A stretch of DNA of 64,000 bases from an uncultured Coxiella sp. (lineage in GTDB: Bacteria > Pseudomonadota > Gammaproteobacteria > Coxiellales > Coxiellaceae). The stretch lies in assembly GCA_902623005.1 (NCBI GenBank), contig CACNSC010000009.1:1-64000 (forward strand), read 5' to 3'. Under the pieces are notes generated by a model that ran no database searches, was not told where the DNA came from, and was given only the letters and a program-made list of their open reading frames with translations. Positions 49,837-57,431 of the stretch are shown one piece after another. Every line of letters begins with the position of its first letter. Positions within the stretch are counted from its first letter, which is position 1. A program made the translations under genes and the position numbers.

Positions 49837-50184
49837 ACAATGAAGTTTTATCAAACTCCCGAGTAAGATGCAGACACTCAGCCTTGCTGTTCTATGCGGG
49901 TCTCTATCAAATTGCTAATTGCGTAATAACTTAAATCTGAAGTGCATCTTGTCTTTAATTTTAGCCTTTAATGATTGAACCAGCCGGAATGGTTTCATCA
50001 TTTCACACGCTCTCATTATCGCATCGATTCACTGTCTGGTTGTTATCAACATCGCCTTACTACAACGCAATAATCTACATACTTTCATTGTCTTATCCCC
50101 TATCTTATGAATTTCTCAGCAGCGGGATGTTGCGTCGTCTATAATTAATTTGTTGTTGCGGGCTTAGCCATTGTGGGGTGTTAA
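49837..50184. other. Gene-free gap after sucD
   Basis: About 350 bp without a supportable gene. A 57-codon frame (49971-50144) lacks a ribosome-binding site and protein-like composition. GGGGTG just before 50185 serves the next gene. Confidence 0.4.
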
Positions 50185-50709
50185 ATGAGAAAGCAGTCGG
50201 TTGAATGGTATCAGCATCATTTTGATGAAGTGATGCATGAAATTTATACCAAAAGTGCTAATGATCAACATTTTCATATCGCTATTGATCCAGTTACGTT
50301 GGATGATCCTAAGTCGAAGTTGGCACTGAATGAGATTAAATCATTAGTACTCTATGCCGTTTATTTTATGATTAGTACCTATCTGGAGATTTATCCTAGC
50401 AAACAGCGCTTGTGGCAGAAAATACTAGGTGTGCAAACTGAGGATTTAATGTGGCAGATTGATTATGCCGTGATGAACAGCGCCGCTCACCGACGCTCTG
50501 ATGATAGCGACCCTATTGATGCTTGTGTTCAAGAGGTCATTCGTATGATAGAAGCGAAAGCAAACAAGGCTATGCGCAAACCCGACTTGCCTGAACACAA
50601 AGCCTTTTTGAATTGTGTAAAAGCGATTTACCAGAAGACCCGTCAGCTGCAATGGCAATTTAGCGCGGACTTTATTGCTCGTTTATTTGGTCATGAACAG
50701 GACCTGTGA
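50185..50709 (+). CDS. Hypothetical alpha-helical protein
   Basis: 174 aa, not recognised. It looks all-helical and soluble: WYQHHFDEVMHEIYTKSAND, a long hydrophobic helix ALNEIKSLVLYAVYFMIST followed by YLEIYP, and a Lys/Gln-rich C-terminus (KTRQLQWQFSADFIARLFG). GGGGTG lies 6 bases before the ATG. No signal peptide, no zinc or nucleotide motif. It stands alone between sucD and a bidirectional terminator, so is probably its own unit. Composition is like its neighbours, so no sign of recent transfer. Confidence 0.65.
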   Translation: MRKQSVEWYQHHFDEVMHEIYTKSANDQHFHIAIDPVTLDDPKSKLALNEIKSLVLYAVYFMISTYLEIYPSKQRLWQKILGVQTEDLMWQIDYAVMNSAAHRRSDDSDPIDACVQEVIRMIEAKANKAMRKPDLPEHKAFLNCVKAIYQKTRQLQWQFSADFIARLFGHEQDL

Positions 50710-50993
50710 CCGTCTACAAATTAAAGTTATTTGACTGCGTAAGCTAGGTTGCTGTTATTGGAGTAGCAGAATTTTTTCAGATAAACCTTATTTTTTAGAT
50801 GTTAGTATTTTGGTATGACTTTTATAGTTTTTCTTGAATTCGTGTTTGAGTTGATTGATACCACGCATAAAGCAGCGGTTGTTATTGCGATTAGATTGAT
50901 GTGGATTCAAATAAGCAAACTGCTGTATTTTTTTATCATGACCCTCATCACGTTTCCTCAAACGTTACCGATGTTTTGCTCATGTTTAGATAC

Positions 50994-51022
50994 AAAAAAA
51001 CCACCGTATGGGTGGTTTTTTA
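50994..51022. terminator. Bidirectional intrinsic terminator
   Basis: An aaaaaaccacc / ggtggtttttt stem with a gtatg centre lies between the plus-strand orphan (ends 50709) and the converging repressor gene (ends 51057). The A-run gives a U-run on the other strand, so it works both ways. Its stem recalls the terminators at 3028 and 8031. Confidence 0.88.
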
Positions 51023-51056
51023 TAACAGGCTGATTAATCGATAACGTTGATTGGTA

Positions 51057-51740
51057 TTATTTCCTCAGTGATGAGAATTTTTTGCGTTGCCACACGATGG
51101 GGGCAATCGCGATTACCTTGGTGTTGTAGTAGTTGAGTGGAGGTGTAGTAGCTTGCGGGTTGGTGCTCGATACCGTGTAGCGTCCTTCAGTAGCGCTCTT
51201 TTGCAGATATCGTGGTAAGACTAGATTGTTCTCAAGTTCAACAATACACAGCTGGTTGACATAATGTGCAATCTTAGTATTAGGCACACGAATCCCGCCG
51301 ATGTAATCCCCACACGAATAGTAGGGCTCCATGGCATTGTCAGTAATACTGATTACAACGGCGTTGGGGTTGTTGGCTTTAAAAAGTTGTACTTCTTTAT
51401 AAATCAGCTCTTCTTCTTTGAGGTTTTGTTCTACTAAGCTATCGTTCGCTTGAGAAACTGACTCAACGCCTGATTGCAGTGACTCATAACTTCGTGGTGG
51501 CATACCGGTACCGTGCAGCAACCAATCAGCCGAACAAATGAGTCCTTCTTGTTTAAGCGACTCTACAATTCGATTGGCGCCTTTCTTTGACAGAGGGTTC
51601 TTGCCTTGCTCCCAGCCTTGTAAGGTATTAGCACTAATACCGTGTTTTTTTTCAAAGGCTTTGCGGGTTGCGATGCCAGCAAGAACGCGGGCGCGTTTCA
51701 CTCGATCGCCCGAAGAATGCAGTGTAGTTTCAATTTTCAT
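51057..51740 (-). CDS. HTH-type regulator with a degenerate S24 peptidase domain
   Basis: 227 aa from the ATG at 51740 (AGGGAG 8 bases upstream). The N-terminus is an XRE-type helix-turn-helix (RVKRARVLAGIATRKAFEKK, ISANTLQGWEQGKNPLSKKGANRI), followed by SADWLLHGTGMPP, as in CI-like repressors. The C-terminal half has the LexA/UmuD/CI fold: ITDNAMEPYYSCGDYIGG matches the region of the catalytic Ser, but Ala136 replaces it, and the Lys position reads NLVLPRYL with Pro176. It is therefore predicted not to self-cleave under SOS. It is probably a ligand- or partner-controlled repressor. Divergent from the LuxR-type gene across 370 bp. Confidence 0.85.
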   Translation of the reverse strand: MKIETTLHSSGDRVKRARVLAGIATRKAFEKKHGISANTLQGWEQGKNPLSKKGANRIVESLKQEGLICSADWLLHGTGMPPRSYESLQSGVESVSQANDSLVEQNLKEEELIYKEVQLFKANNPNAVVISITDNAMEPYYSCGDYIGGIRVPNTKIAHYVNQLCIVELENNLVLPRYLQKSATEGRYTVSSTNPQATTPPLNYYNTKVIAIAPIVWQRKKFSSLRK

Positions 51741-51994
51741 CAGAATCTCCCTGTGATTATCCATATCATCGAGGTGAAAAACATCATACATCTAAATCGA
51801 TAGAACGCCTAGCCTAGTGATGCGCTATAAAGGAGTTAGTCCTGTAATTATAGGGAGTATTTGCCAAACGAAGGGATAATGACTTCATCGATTAGTGTGC
51901 AATCATGAACACTGACTTTCACTTAATCGTGGTTGAAACGCCTTTGCAAACCAATGCTGCATTTAACGGGTTATTTTTTGTACCATAAAAACAC

Positions 51995-52023
51995 TTGACA
52001 ATTTTTAATACCGATGATTATAT
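51995..52023 (+). promoter_or_regulatory. Promoter of the LuxR-type regulator gene
   Basis: TTGACA at 51995-52000, 17 bp, then TTATAT (52018-52023). Two AT-rich near-repeats flank it: tttttgtaccataaaaac (51973) and ttttttataccaaaatat (about 52049); they could be operator sites for the divergent regulator (inference). Confidence 0.65.
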
Positions 52024-52111
52024 GATCTAAAATTGGTTTTTGAAGATTTTTTTATACCAAAATATAGTTTAAAAAAGCCATTGTTGGTTAAAATAGTGCC
52101 AAAGGTTGCCC

Positions 52112-52516
52112 ATGGTCAGTCAACAAGATGACACCTTGTCTCGTCTCTGGCGGGATATCATTCTGAATCTAACATCCTCAACACCTTTGCATCAGCAATA
52201 TTTAGATAGCCAGGCACGTCTTTGTTATGCCGCTCAATCCAGTTGTACACGACACCGATTTGAGCTTCGTCACGGTGAGGTTGTTTTTCTAACGGATCGC
52301 GAACGACAGATTATTTATTTTTTACACCACGCCATGACAGCAACCCAGATTGCAGAGCAAATAAATCTCTCTCCAAGGACGGTCGAATACTACACCGATA
52401 ATTTGAAGATGAAGTTTCAAGTTACCAGTAAAAAGGCCCTGGTTCAGCGATTGGTACAAGAAACTGAGTTGCTGCACGCGTGTAATTTTAGGTTGCATCC
52501 ACAGCGTCCAGGTTAA
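52112..52516 (+). CDS. LuxR-family transcriptional regulator without sensor domain
   Basis: 134 aa from the ATG at 52112 (AAAGG 6 bases upstream). The C-terminal half is a canonical LuxR/FixJ helix-turn-helix: LTDRERQIIYFLHHAMTATQ then IAEQINLSPRTVEYYTDNLKMKF, with the DNA-reading SPRTVEYY. The first 55 residues are short and match no receiver or autoinducer domain. The gene is single and divergent from the S24-type repressor. Downstream lies the DnaA-box region. Likely a small orphan regulator; such genes are plentiful in Legionella/Coxiella-like bacteria. Confidence 0.88.
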   Translation: MVSQQDDTLSRLWRDIILNLTSSTPLHQQYLDSQARLCYAAQSSCTRHRFELRHGEVVFLTDRERQIIYFLHHAMTATQIAEQINLSPRTVEYYTDNLKMKFQVTSKKALVQRLVQETELLHACNFRLHPQRPG

Positions 52517-52553
52517 TTTATCCTTGGGTGTTGATAACAGGAAGATATTGATC

Positions 52554-52590
52554 GTTTTCCACAATTTGCGTGGATAACTGTGTGTGCAAC
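52554..52590 (+). repeat. 37-bp DnaA-box repeat, copy 1
   Basis: Contains TTTTCCACA (52555, plus strand) and CGTGGATAA (52569, minus-strand box with one mismatch), then tgtgtg-x-gcaac. Shares 33 of 37 bases with the copy at 52765. Confidence 0.8.
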
Positions 52591-52764
52591 ACGATGAAAA
52601 ATTATATAACTAATTGATTAAAAACAATTTTAATGCTTAGTTTAATCTCCTGCCAGTTGATCATAATGGATTAATAACCGCTCATGAGTTGTTTTTTTTA
52701 TGACCAATCTTGCGATAAGTTGAGTTAATCGATTGACAACAACAGATTTATCCCGCATCGATTT

Positions 52765-52801
52765 GTTTTCCACAATTTTAGTGGATAAGTGTGTGAGCAA
52801 C
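52765..52801 (+). repeat. 37-bp DnaA-box repeat, copy 2
   Basis: Contains TTTTCCACA (52766) and AGTGGATAA (52780), the same face-to-face pair as copy 1, 211 bp away. Confidence 0.8.
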
Positions 52802-52816
52802 CCTAGGGTATAGAGC

Positions 52817-52842
52817 TTAACTGTTTGAAATTAAACAGTTAA
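52817..52842. repeat. Perfect inverted repeat in the origin-like region
   Basis: TTAACTGTTT-gaaatt-AAACAGTTAA, 10-bp arms. No T-run. May be a protein-binding palindrome. Confidence 0.65.
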
Positions 52843-52982
52843 ATTATAAACGACCAAAAATTAACACGACTTAATATTTAGCAAATTTTGTGCAATTGAC
52901 TATCCTTTATTGGTCTTTTTCAGATTGATAGACACAGCTTGGATTCCGAAAGGGTTTTTGTCCTTGGTTATCGTGACTAAGA

Positions 52983-52991
52983 TGTGGATAA
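52983..52991 (-). promoter_or_regulatory. Perfect DnaA box TTATCCACA
   Basis: TGTGGATAA on the plus strand is the exact reverse complement of the E. coli high-affinity box. Two further matches to TTWTNCACA lie at 53096 (TTTTTCACA) and, on the minus strand, at 53150 (TGTGCATAA). Confidence 0.7.
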
Positions 52992-53234
52992 CTCTGTGGT
53001 AAACTTTTTACGTTCTGTCAGTGAGTAAAAACGACAGCTTGCGATAAGATTTTGAACTAATTTAAAAATTAACTATTTTTCAATTAGATATGTTTTTTTT
53101 CACAGGTAGGTGTTGTAAAAAAAGTCTTATCTCACTGAGTTTTTTATGGTGTGCATAACTTTTGAGGCGAAGGTCGTAGTTCTCGGCCTAAGTAACGGTA
53201 TTAATATAATTTTTGTTGGGTATGAGGGATGTTT

Positions 53235-53265
53235 GTAGTGCCTGAGGGTAGGTTACAGGCACTAC
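53235..53265 (-). terminator. Hairpin downstream of gltA
   Basis: GTAGTGCCTG / CAGGCACTAC perfect 10-bp arms with an 11-base centre lie 25 bases after the gltA stop (minus strand). A U-tract is not evident, so termination efficiency is uncertain. Confidence 0.5.
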
Positions 53266-53289
53266 CAGGAGAGAATGATATGCTCGTAT

Positions 53290-54579
53290 TTAGCGTTCTG
53301 AGAGGGCGCTGACATCACGTTGAGTGGGGCCAGTATAGAGTTGTCTAGGTCGAGCTAATCGACGGTTAGGGTCACTCATCATTTCCATCCATTGCGAGAT
53401 CCAGCCAACTGTTCTGGCGATAGCGAAGATCACCGTAAACATGTTGCTAGGAATGCCAAGGGCATTGAGTGTAATACCAGAATAGAAATCAACATTGGGA
53501 TATAACTTTTTATCAATGAAGTATTCGTCTTCCAAGGCAATCTTTTCCAGTTTCATTGCTAGTTTGAATAAGGGATCATCGTGCAAGCCAACCGTGTCGA
53601 GTACTTCATGGCAGGTCTGTTGCATGACTTTAGCGCGAGGGTCGTAGTTCTTGTAGACACGATGTCCAAACCCCATAAGGCGGAATGGGTCATTTTTGTC
53701 CTTGGCTTTTTTAATAAATTCACCGATACGGTCTTCGTTACCGATTTCACGCAGCATATTCAAGCAGGCTTCGTTGGCACCGCCGTGAGCAGGTCCCCAT
53801 AAAGCACCGATTCCAGCAGAGATACAAGCAAATGGGTTGGCGCCGGTTGAGCCAGCTACACGCACAGTTGATGTGGAGGCATTTTGCTCGTGGTCAGCGT
53901 GCAGGGTGAAGATACGGTCCATCGCTCGGCTGAGAATAGGGTCTGGCTTGGTTGTATTGTCGTAAGGGGTGCCAAACATCATGTTCAAGAAGTTTTCAGC
54001 ATAATCCAACTCGTGTTTTGGGTGCATGAAAGGCTCACCAATCGAGTATTTGTAACTCATCGCAGCTAATACTGGCATTTTAGCTACCAGTCGAATCGCA
54101 GACAGTTCTCGCAATTCAGGATTGTTGATATCTAAAGAATCATGGTAGAACGCTGATAAGGCTCCAACCACACCAACCATGATCGCCATGGGGTGAGCGT
54201 CTCGTCTGAAACCGCAAAAGAAACGATTGATTTGATCATGCACATTGCTGTGTTTCTTAATCATCGCGGTAAAGTCATCTTTCTGTGCACTGTTGGGAAG
54301 TTCGCCGTGAATCAATAGATGACAGACTTCCATGTAATCGGTATCAAATGCCAATTGGTCGATTGGGTAACCGCGATGCAGTAAGATACCTTGTTGTCCG
54401 TCGATGAAGGTGATAGCTGATTCGCAAGCAGCGGTGGCGCCAAATCCAGGATCAAAGGTAAAATGTTGTGTTTTGGGAACGGGTTTGATGTCGATAACGT
54501 CTTGACCGAGAGAGCCTCGAAGGATTGGACAGTCTACGGTATCGTTGTCAATGGATAGGGTGGCATGTTTATCGCTCAT
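53290..54579 (-). CDS. gltA: Citrate synthase (type II)
   Basis: 429 aa, equal to E. coli GltA. Condenses oxaloacetate and acetyl-Co[53 protein letters not shown] and [18 protein letters not shown] carry the catalytic His and substrate-binding residues. AAGGAGC is 8 bases before the ATG. It is separated from sdhC by about 13 kb here, whereas in many gammaproteobacteria gltA and sdhC are divergent neighbours. Divergent from rpsO. Confidence 0.99.
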   Translation of the reverse strand: MSDKHATLSIDNDTVDCPILRGSLGQDVIDIKPVPKTQHFTFDPGFGATAACESAITFIDGQQGILLHRGYPIDQLAFDTDYMEVCHLLIHGELPNSAQKDDFTAMIKKHSNVHDQINRFFCGFRRDAHPMAIMVGVVGALSAFYHDSLDINNPELRELSAIRLVAKMPVLAAMSYKYSIGEPFMHPKHELDYAENFLNMMFGTPYDNTTKPDPILSRAMDRIFTLHADHEQNASTSTVRVAGSTGANPFACISAGIGALWGPAHGGANEACLNMLREIGNEDRIGEFIKKAKDKNDPFRLMGFGHRVYKNYDPRAKVMQQTCHEVLDTVGLHDDPLFKLAMKLEKIALEDEYFIDKKLYPNVDFYSGITLNALGIPSNMFTVIFAIARTVGWISQWMEMMSDPNRRLARPRQLYTGPTQRDVSALSER

Positions 54580-54776
54580 CTGCGGTGCTCCTTGGTCATC
54601 AATGAAGGGGAATATGGCTGTTTTTGTCGCCCTCGTGGCATCGGTTATTCCATTTTGCGCTAAGCTTACCGGATGATGCCCGGTTATTAAAGTGTTGAAT
54701 TGGTATGGCGAATTGGGCTGGTCACAGTGGCATCAGGCGACTCAGTTAGGCGCTATCAATTCAAAGAAAGCTGGGC

Positions 54777-54782
54777 TATAAT
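54777..54782 (+). promoter_or_regulatory. -10 element of the rpsO-pnp promoter
   Basis: A perfect TATAAT; a matching -35 at normal spacing is poor. The expected start of transcription is near 54789, just before the hairpin in the leader. Confidence 0.6.
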
Positions 54783-54790
54783 GCCCGGCC

Positions 54791-54819
54791 AGTGGGGACA
54801 GCATGTCACCACTTTTTTT
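54791..54819 (+). terminator. Terminator-like hairpin in the rpsO leader
   Basis: AGTGG-g-GACA-gca-TGTC-a-CCACT followed by TTTTTT lies about 60 bases before rpsO and starts just downstream of the TATAAT. The inner GACAG could instead pair with CTGTC a few bases further on, which would undo it. This is the layout of an attenuator; ribosomal protein S15 is known to regulate its own mRNA in E. coli by another fold. Confidence 0.55.
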
Positions 54820-54882
54820 GGGGTGTCTGTCAATGACAGCGGATACAAGCCCAGCTAACCACACAACCAAAGAGGTAACACA

Positions 54883-55152
54883 ATGTCATTAAGTGCGCAG
54901 CAGAAAGCTGAAATTGTAAAAGAATATCAACTCACACCTGGCGACACCGGTTCGGTAGAAGTTCAGGTTGCGGTTTTGACCATCGACATTAAGGGTCTTA
55001 CTGAGCATTTCAAACAACACATCCACGACCATAATTCTCGCCGGGGTTTATTGCGCAAGGTGAGTCAGCGTCGCAAGTTATTAGATTATCTTAAAAACAA
55101 AGACTTAGAGAGATATCGCAGTTTAATCAGCCGATTAGGTCTGCGTCGATAA
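54883..55152 (+). CDS. rpsO: 30S ribosomal protein S15
   Basis: 89 aa, standard length. [33 protein letters not shown] start and the [22 protein letters not shown] 16S-binding motif are intact. AGAGGT precedes the ATG. With pnp 20 bp downstream it forms the conserved rpsO-pnp operon. It has an unusual leader hairpin. Confidence 0.99.
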   Translation: MSLSAQQKAEIVKEYQLTPGDTGSVEVQVAVLTIDIKGLTEHFKQHIHDHNSRRGLLRKVSQRRKLLDYLKNKDLERYRSLISRLGLRR

Positions 55153-55172
55153 ATTAAATTAGAGGAAATTGA

Positions 55173-57299
55173 GTGAATAAATTAACCCAAACTTTTCAAT
55201 ATGGCCAACACACGGTCACATTAGAAACTGGCGAGATTGCTCGTCAAGCCAATGGCTCGGTTATCATTACCATGGGTGACACCATGGTACTGGTGGCGGT
55301 CACAGCTAAAAAAGAAGCTGATCCCAGTCGAGGCTTCTTCCCACTAACCGTGAGCTATGTCGAAAAGACCTATGCAGCCGGTAAAATCCCTGGTGGTTAC
55401 TTTAAGCGTGAAGGTCGCCCGACAGAACACGAAACCCTAACATCGCGTCTGATTGACCGCCCAATTCGTCCATTATTTCCTAAGGGCTTCATGAACGAAG
55501 TTCAGGTAGTTGCAACGGTGATGTCTCTGGATCCTGAAGTCAGTGCGGACATTCCTGCATTAATTGGTGCTTCAGCTGCATTAGCGATTGCTGGTGTACC
55601 TTTTAACGGACCATTGAGTGCGGCGCGTGTTGGTTACAAAGATGGTGAATACCTACTGAATCCCTCAGAACAAGTTATCAAAGAGTCACAACTAGACCTT
55701 GTGGTTTCTGGTACTGAAGACGCGGTCTTAATGGTTGAGTCTGAAGCTAACCAACTTTCTGAAGAAGTCATGTTGGGCGCAGTGTTATTCGGTCATGAGC
55801 AAATGCAAGTGGCGATTGAAGCCATTCGTGCGTTAGCGCAACAAGCTAATGTCACACCTTGGGAGTGGAGCCCATTACCAGAAAACGACGCTTTGATTGC
55901 ACAAGTCACCGAGCACGCCAGTGCAGGCATTAAAGCCGCATACAGCATCAGTGACAAAATGGCACGTTATGAAGCCATGTCAGCGGTGGTTGATCAAACC
56001 GTAGCAACGCTCTGTCCAGAAGATCAAGAAAATGCACCAGCAGCCGGTGATGTGAAGAAGATTATTCATGACATTGAAAAAGCTACCGTGCGTCAAAATG
56101 TATTGGATGGTCATCCACGTATCGATGGTCGCGACACGGAAACAGTGCGTCCAATTACTATTGAGTTGGGTAAGCTGCCACGTGCACATGGTTCTGTGGT
56201 GTTTACCCGTGGTGAAACGCAAGCGATTGTTGCGGCCACATTAGGCACTGAGCGTGACGCACAATTGATTGACGCTTTAAGCGGTGAGTACCGTGATAAC
56301 TTCATGCTGCATTACAACTTTCCTCCCTACTGTGTGGGTGAAACGGGCATGATGTCTGGCCCTAAGCGTCGTGAAATTGGTCACGGTAAATTGGCTAAGC
56401 GTGCCATGATGGCAGTAGTGCCAACCTTGGAAGAATTTCCATACGTTTTGCGTGCGGTATCTGAAATTACAGAATCTAACGGTTCAAGTTCAATGGCCAG
56501 TGTTTGTGGGGCTACTTTGTCCTTGATGGATGCGGGTGTACCGATTAAAGCACCAGTGGCTGGTATCGCCATGGGTCTGATTAAAGAAGATCAAAAGTTC
56601 GCGGTATTAACCGATATCTTGGGCGATGAAGATCACTTAGGCGACATGGACTTTAAAGTTGCGGGTACTGAAGCGGGTGTAACAGCCTTGCAAATGGATA
56701 TCAAAATCCAAGGCATCACTCGTCAAATCATGGAAGTGGCTCTCGAGCAAGCAAAACAGGCTCGTTTGCACATCTTAGGTTTGATGAATCAAGCCATTAG
56801 TCAACCACGCGAGTCAGTGTCACAACACGCGCCACGCATTACTACCATTAAAATTCATCCGGATAAAATCCGTGATGTGATTGGTAAAGGCGGTGCAACG
56901 ATTCGTGAATTAACTGAGTCTACCAACACCACCATCGATATTTCAGATGATGGTATCGTTAAAATTGCCGCAGTGAATGCTGAAGATGGCGAAGCTGCTA
57001 TGCGTCGTGTCGAAGAACTAACCGCCGTGCCAGAAGTCGGCAAGCAATACGACGGTAAAGTGGTCAAGTTAATGGACTTCGGTGCATTTGTTGAATACAT
57101 GCCAGGCCGTGAAGGTCTTGTTCATGTGTCACAAATCGCTGAGACGCGTGTTGAGAAAGTCGCTGATTACTTGTCTGAAGGCCAAGCAGTCACGGTAAAA
57201 CTGATTGAAATTGACCGTCAGGGCCGTGTGCGTTTGAGTATCAAACAAGTTGAGGCAGAGACTGCAGAAGCACCCACAGAACCGGTGGATGCCGAGTAA
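55173..57299 (+). CDS. pnp: Polyribonucleotide nucleotidyltransferase
   Basis: 708 aa, starting at a GTG with GAGGAA 6 bases upstream. A phosphorolytic 3'-5' exoribonuclease and degradosome partner. Two RNase PH domains ([50 protein letters not shown]), then the KH domain ([18 protein letters not shown], about 566-583) and the S1 domain ([27 protein letters not shown]). The last bases (TGGATGCCGAGTAA) and the terminator after it are duplicated 2.3 kb downstream. Confidence 0.98.
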   Translation: MNKLTQTFQYGQHTVTLETGEIARQANGSVIITMGDTMVLVAVTAKKEADPSRGFFPLTVSYVEKTYAAGKIPGGYFKREGRPTEHETLTSRLIDRPIRPLFPKGFMNEVQVVATVMSLDPEVSADIPALIGASAALAIAGVPFNGPLSAARVGYKDGEYLLNPSEQVIKESQLDLVVSGTEDAVLMVESEANQLSEEVMLGAVLFGHEQMQVAIEAIRALAQQANVTPWEWSPLPENDALIAQVTEHASAGIKAAYSISDKMARYEAMSAVVDQTVATLCPEDQENAPAAGDVKKIIHDIEKATVRQNVLDGHPRIDGRDTETVRPITIELGKLPRAHGSVVFTRGETQAIVAATLGTERDAQLIDALSGEYRDNFMLHYNFPPYCVGETGMMSGPKRREIGHGKLAKRAMMAVVPTLEEFPYVLRAVSEITESNGSSSMASVCGATLSLMDAGVPIKAPVAGIAMGLIKEDQKFAVLTDILGDEDHLGDMDFKVAGTEAGVTALQMDIKIQGITRQIMEVALEQAKQARLHILGLMNQAISQPRESVSQHAPRITTIKIHPDKIRDVIGKGGATIRELTESTNTTIDISDDGIVKIAAVNAEDGEAAMRRVEELTAVPEVGKQYDGKVVKLMDFGAFVEYMPGREGLVHVSQIAETRVEKVADYLSEGQAVTVKLIEIDRQGRVRLSIKQVEAETAEAPTEPVDAE

Positions 57300-57341
57300 C
57301 CATTCGCAAGCATAAAAAAGGCCACATCCGTGGCCTTTTTT
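57286..57341 (+). repeat. 56-bp direct repeat (left copy): pnp tail and terminator
   Basis: Starts TGGATGCCGAGTAACC, includes the last codons of pnp and its terminator. Identical to 59593-59648 except for one base (cattcg versus cactcg). The two copies bracket the acyltransferase gene. Confidence 0.9.
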
Positions 57342-57342
57342 T
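57314..57342. terminator. Terminator of pnp
   Basis: AAAAAAGGCCAC-atcc-GTGGCCTTTTTTT. Same family as the hairpins at 59621, 60064 and 61240. Confidence 0.93.
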
Positions 57343-57431
57343 AATTTTTTTCGATAACGTATTTTGTATGCATGTAGCCAAAAAATACAAAATCTAATAT
57401 GTAAGCAGATAATAAATTCAGGAGTTTGTCT

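Larger units (their letters stand above)
52517..53289. other. AT-rich gene-free region with DnaA-box cluster (candidate replication-origin-like or DnaA-binding locus)
   Basis: A 773-bp gap with no ORF. It contains seven sites matching or within one base of the DnaA box TTWTNCACA (listed separately), two of them in a pair of 37-bp near-repeats, an AT-rich stretch between them, and a perfect 10-bp inverted repeat. This is the pattern of an oriC or a DnaA-titration site. Against oriC: dnaA, mnmG and rpmH are not in the window, and flanking gene directions show no origin-type switch. Confidence 0.45.

Noticed and set aside
49971..50144. 57-codon plus-strand frame after sucD
   Set aside because: No ribosome-binding site, Ser/Leu/Tyr-rich random-looking composition, no family resemblance.
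50815..51033. 72-codon frame before the repressor gene
   Set aside because: It reads through the bidirectional terminator at 50994-51022 and lacks a ribosome-binding site.
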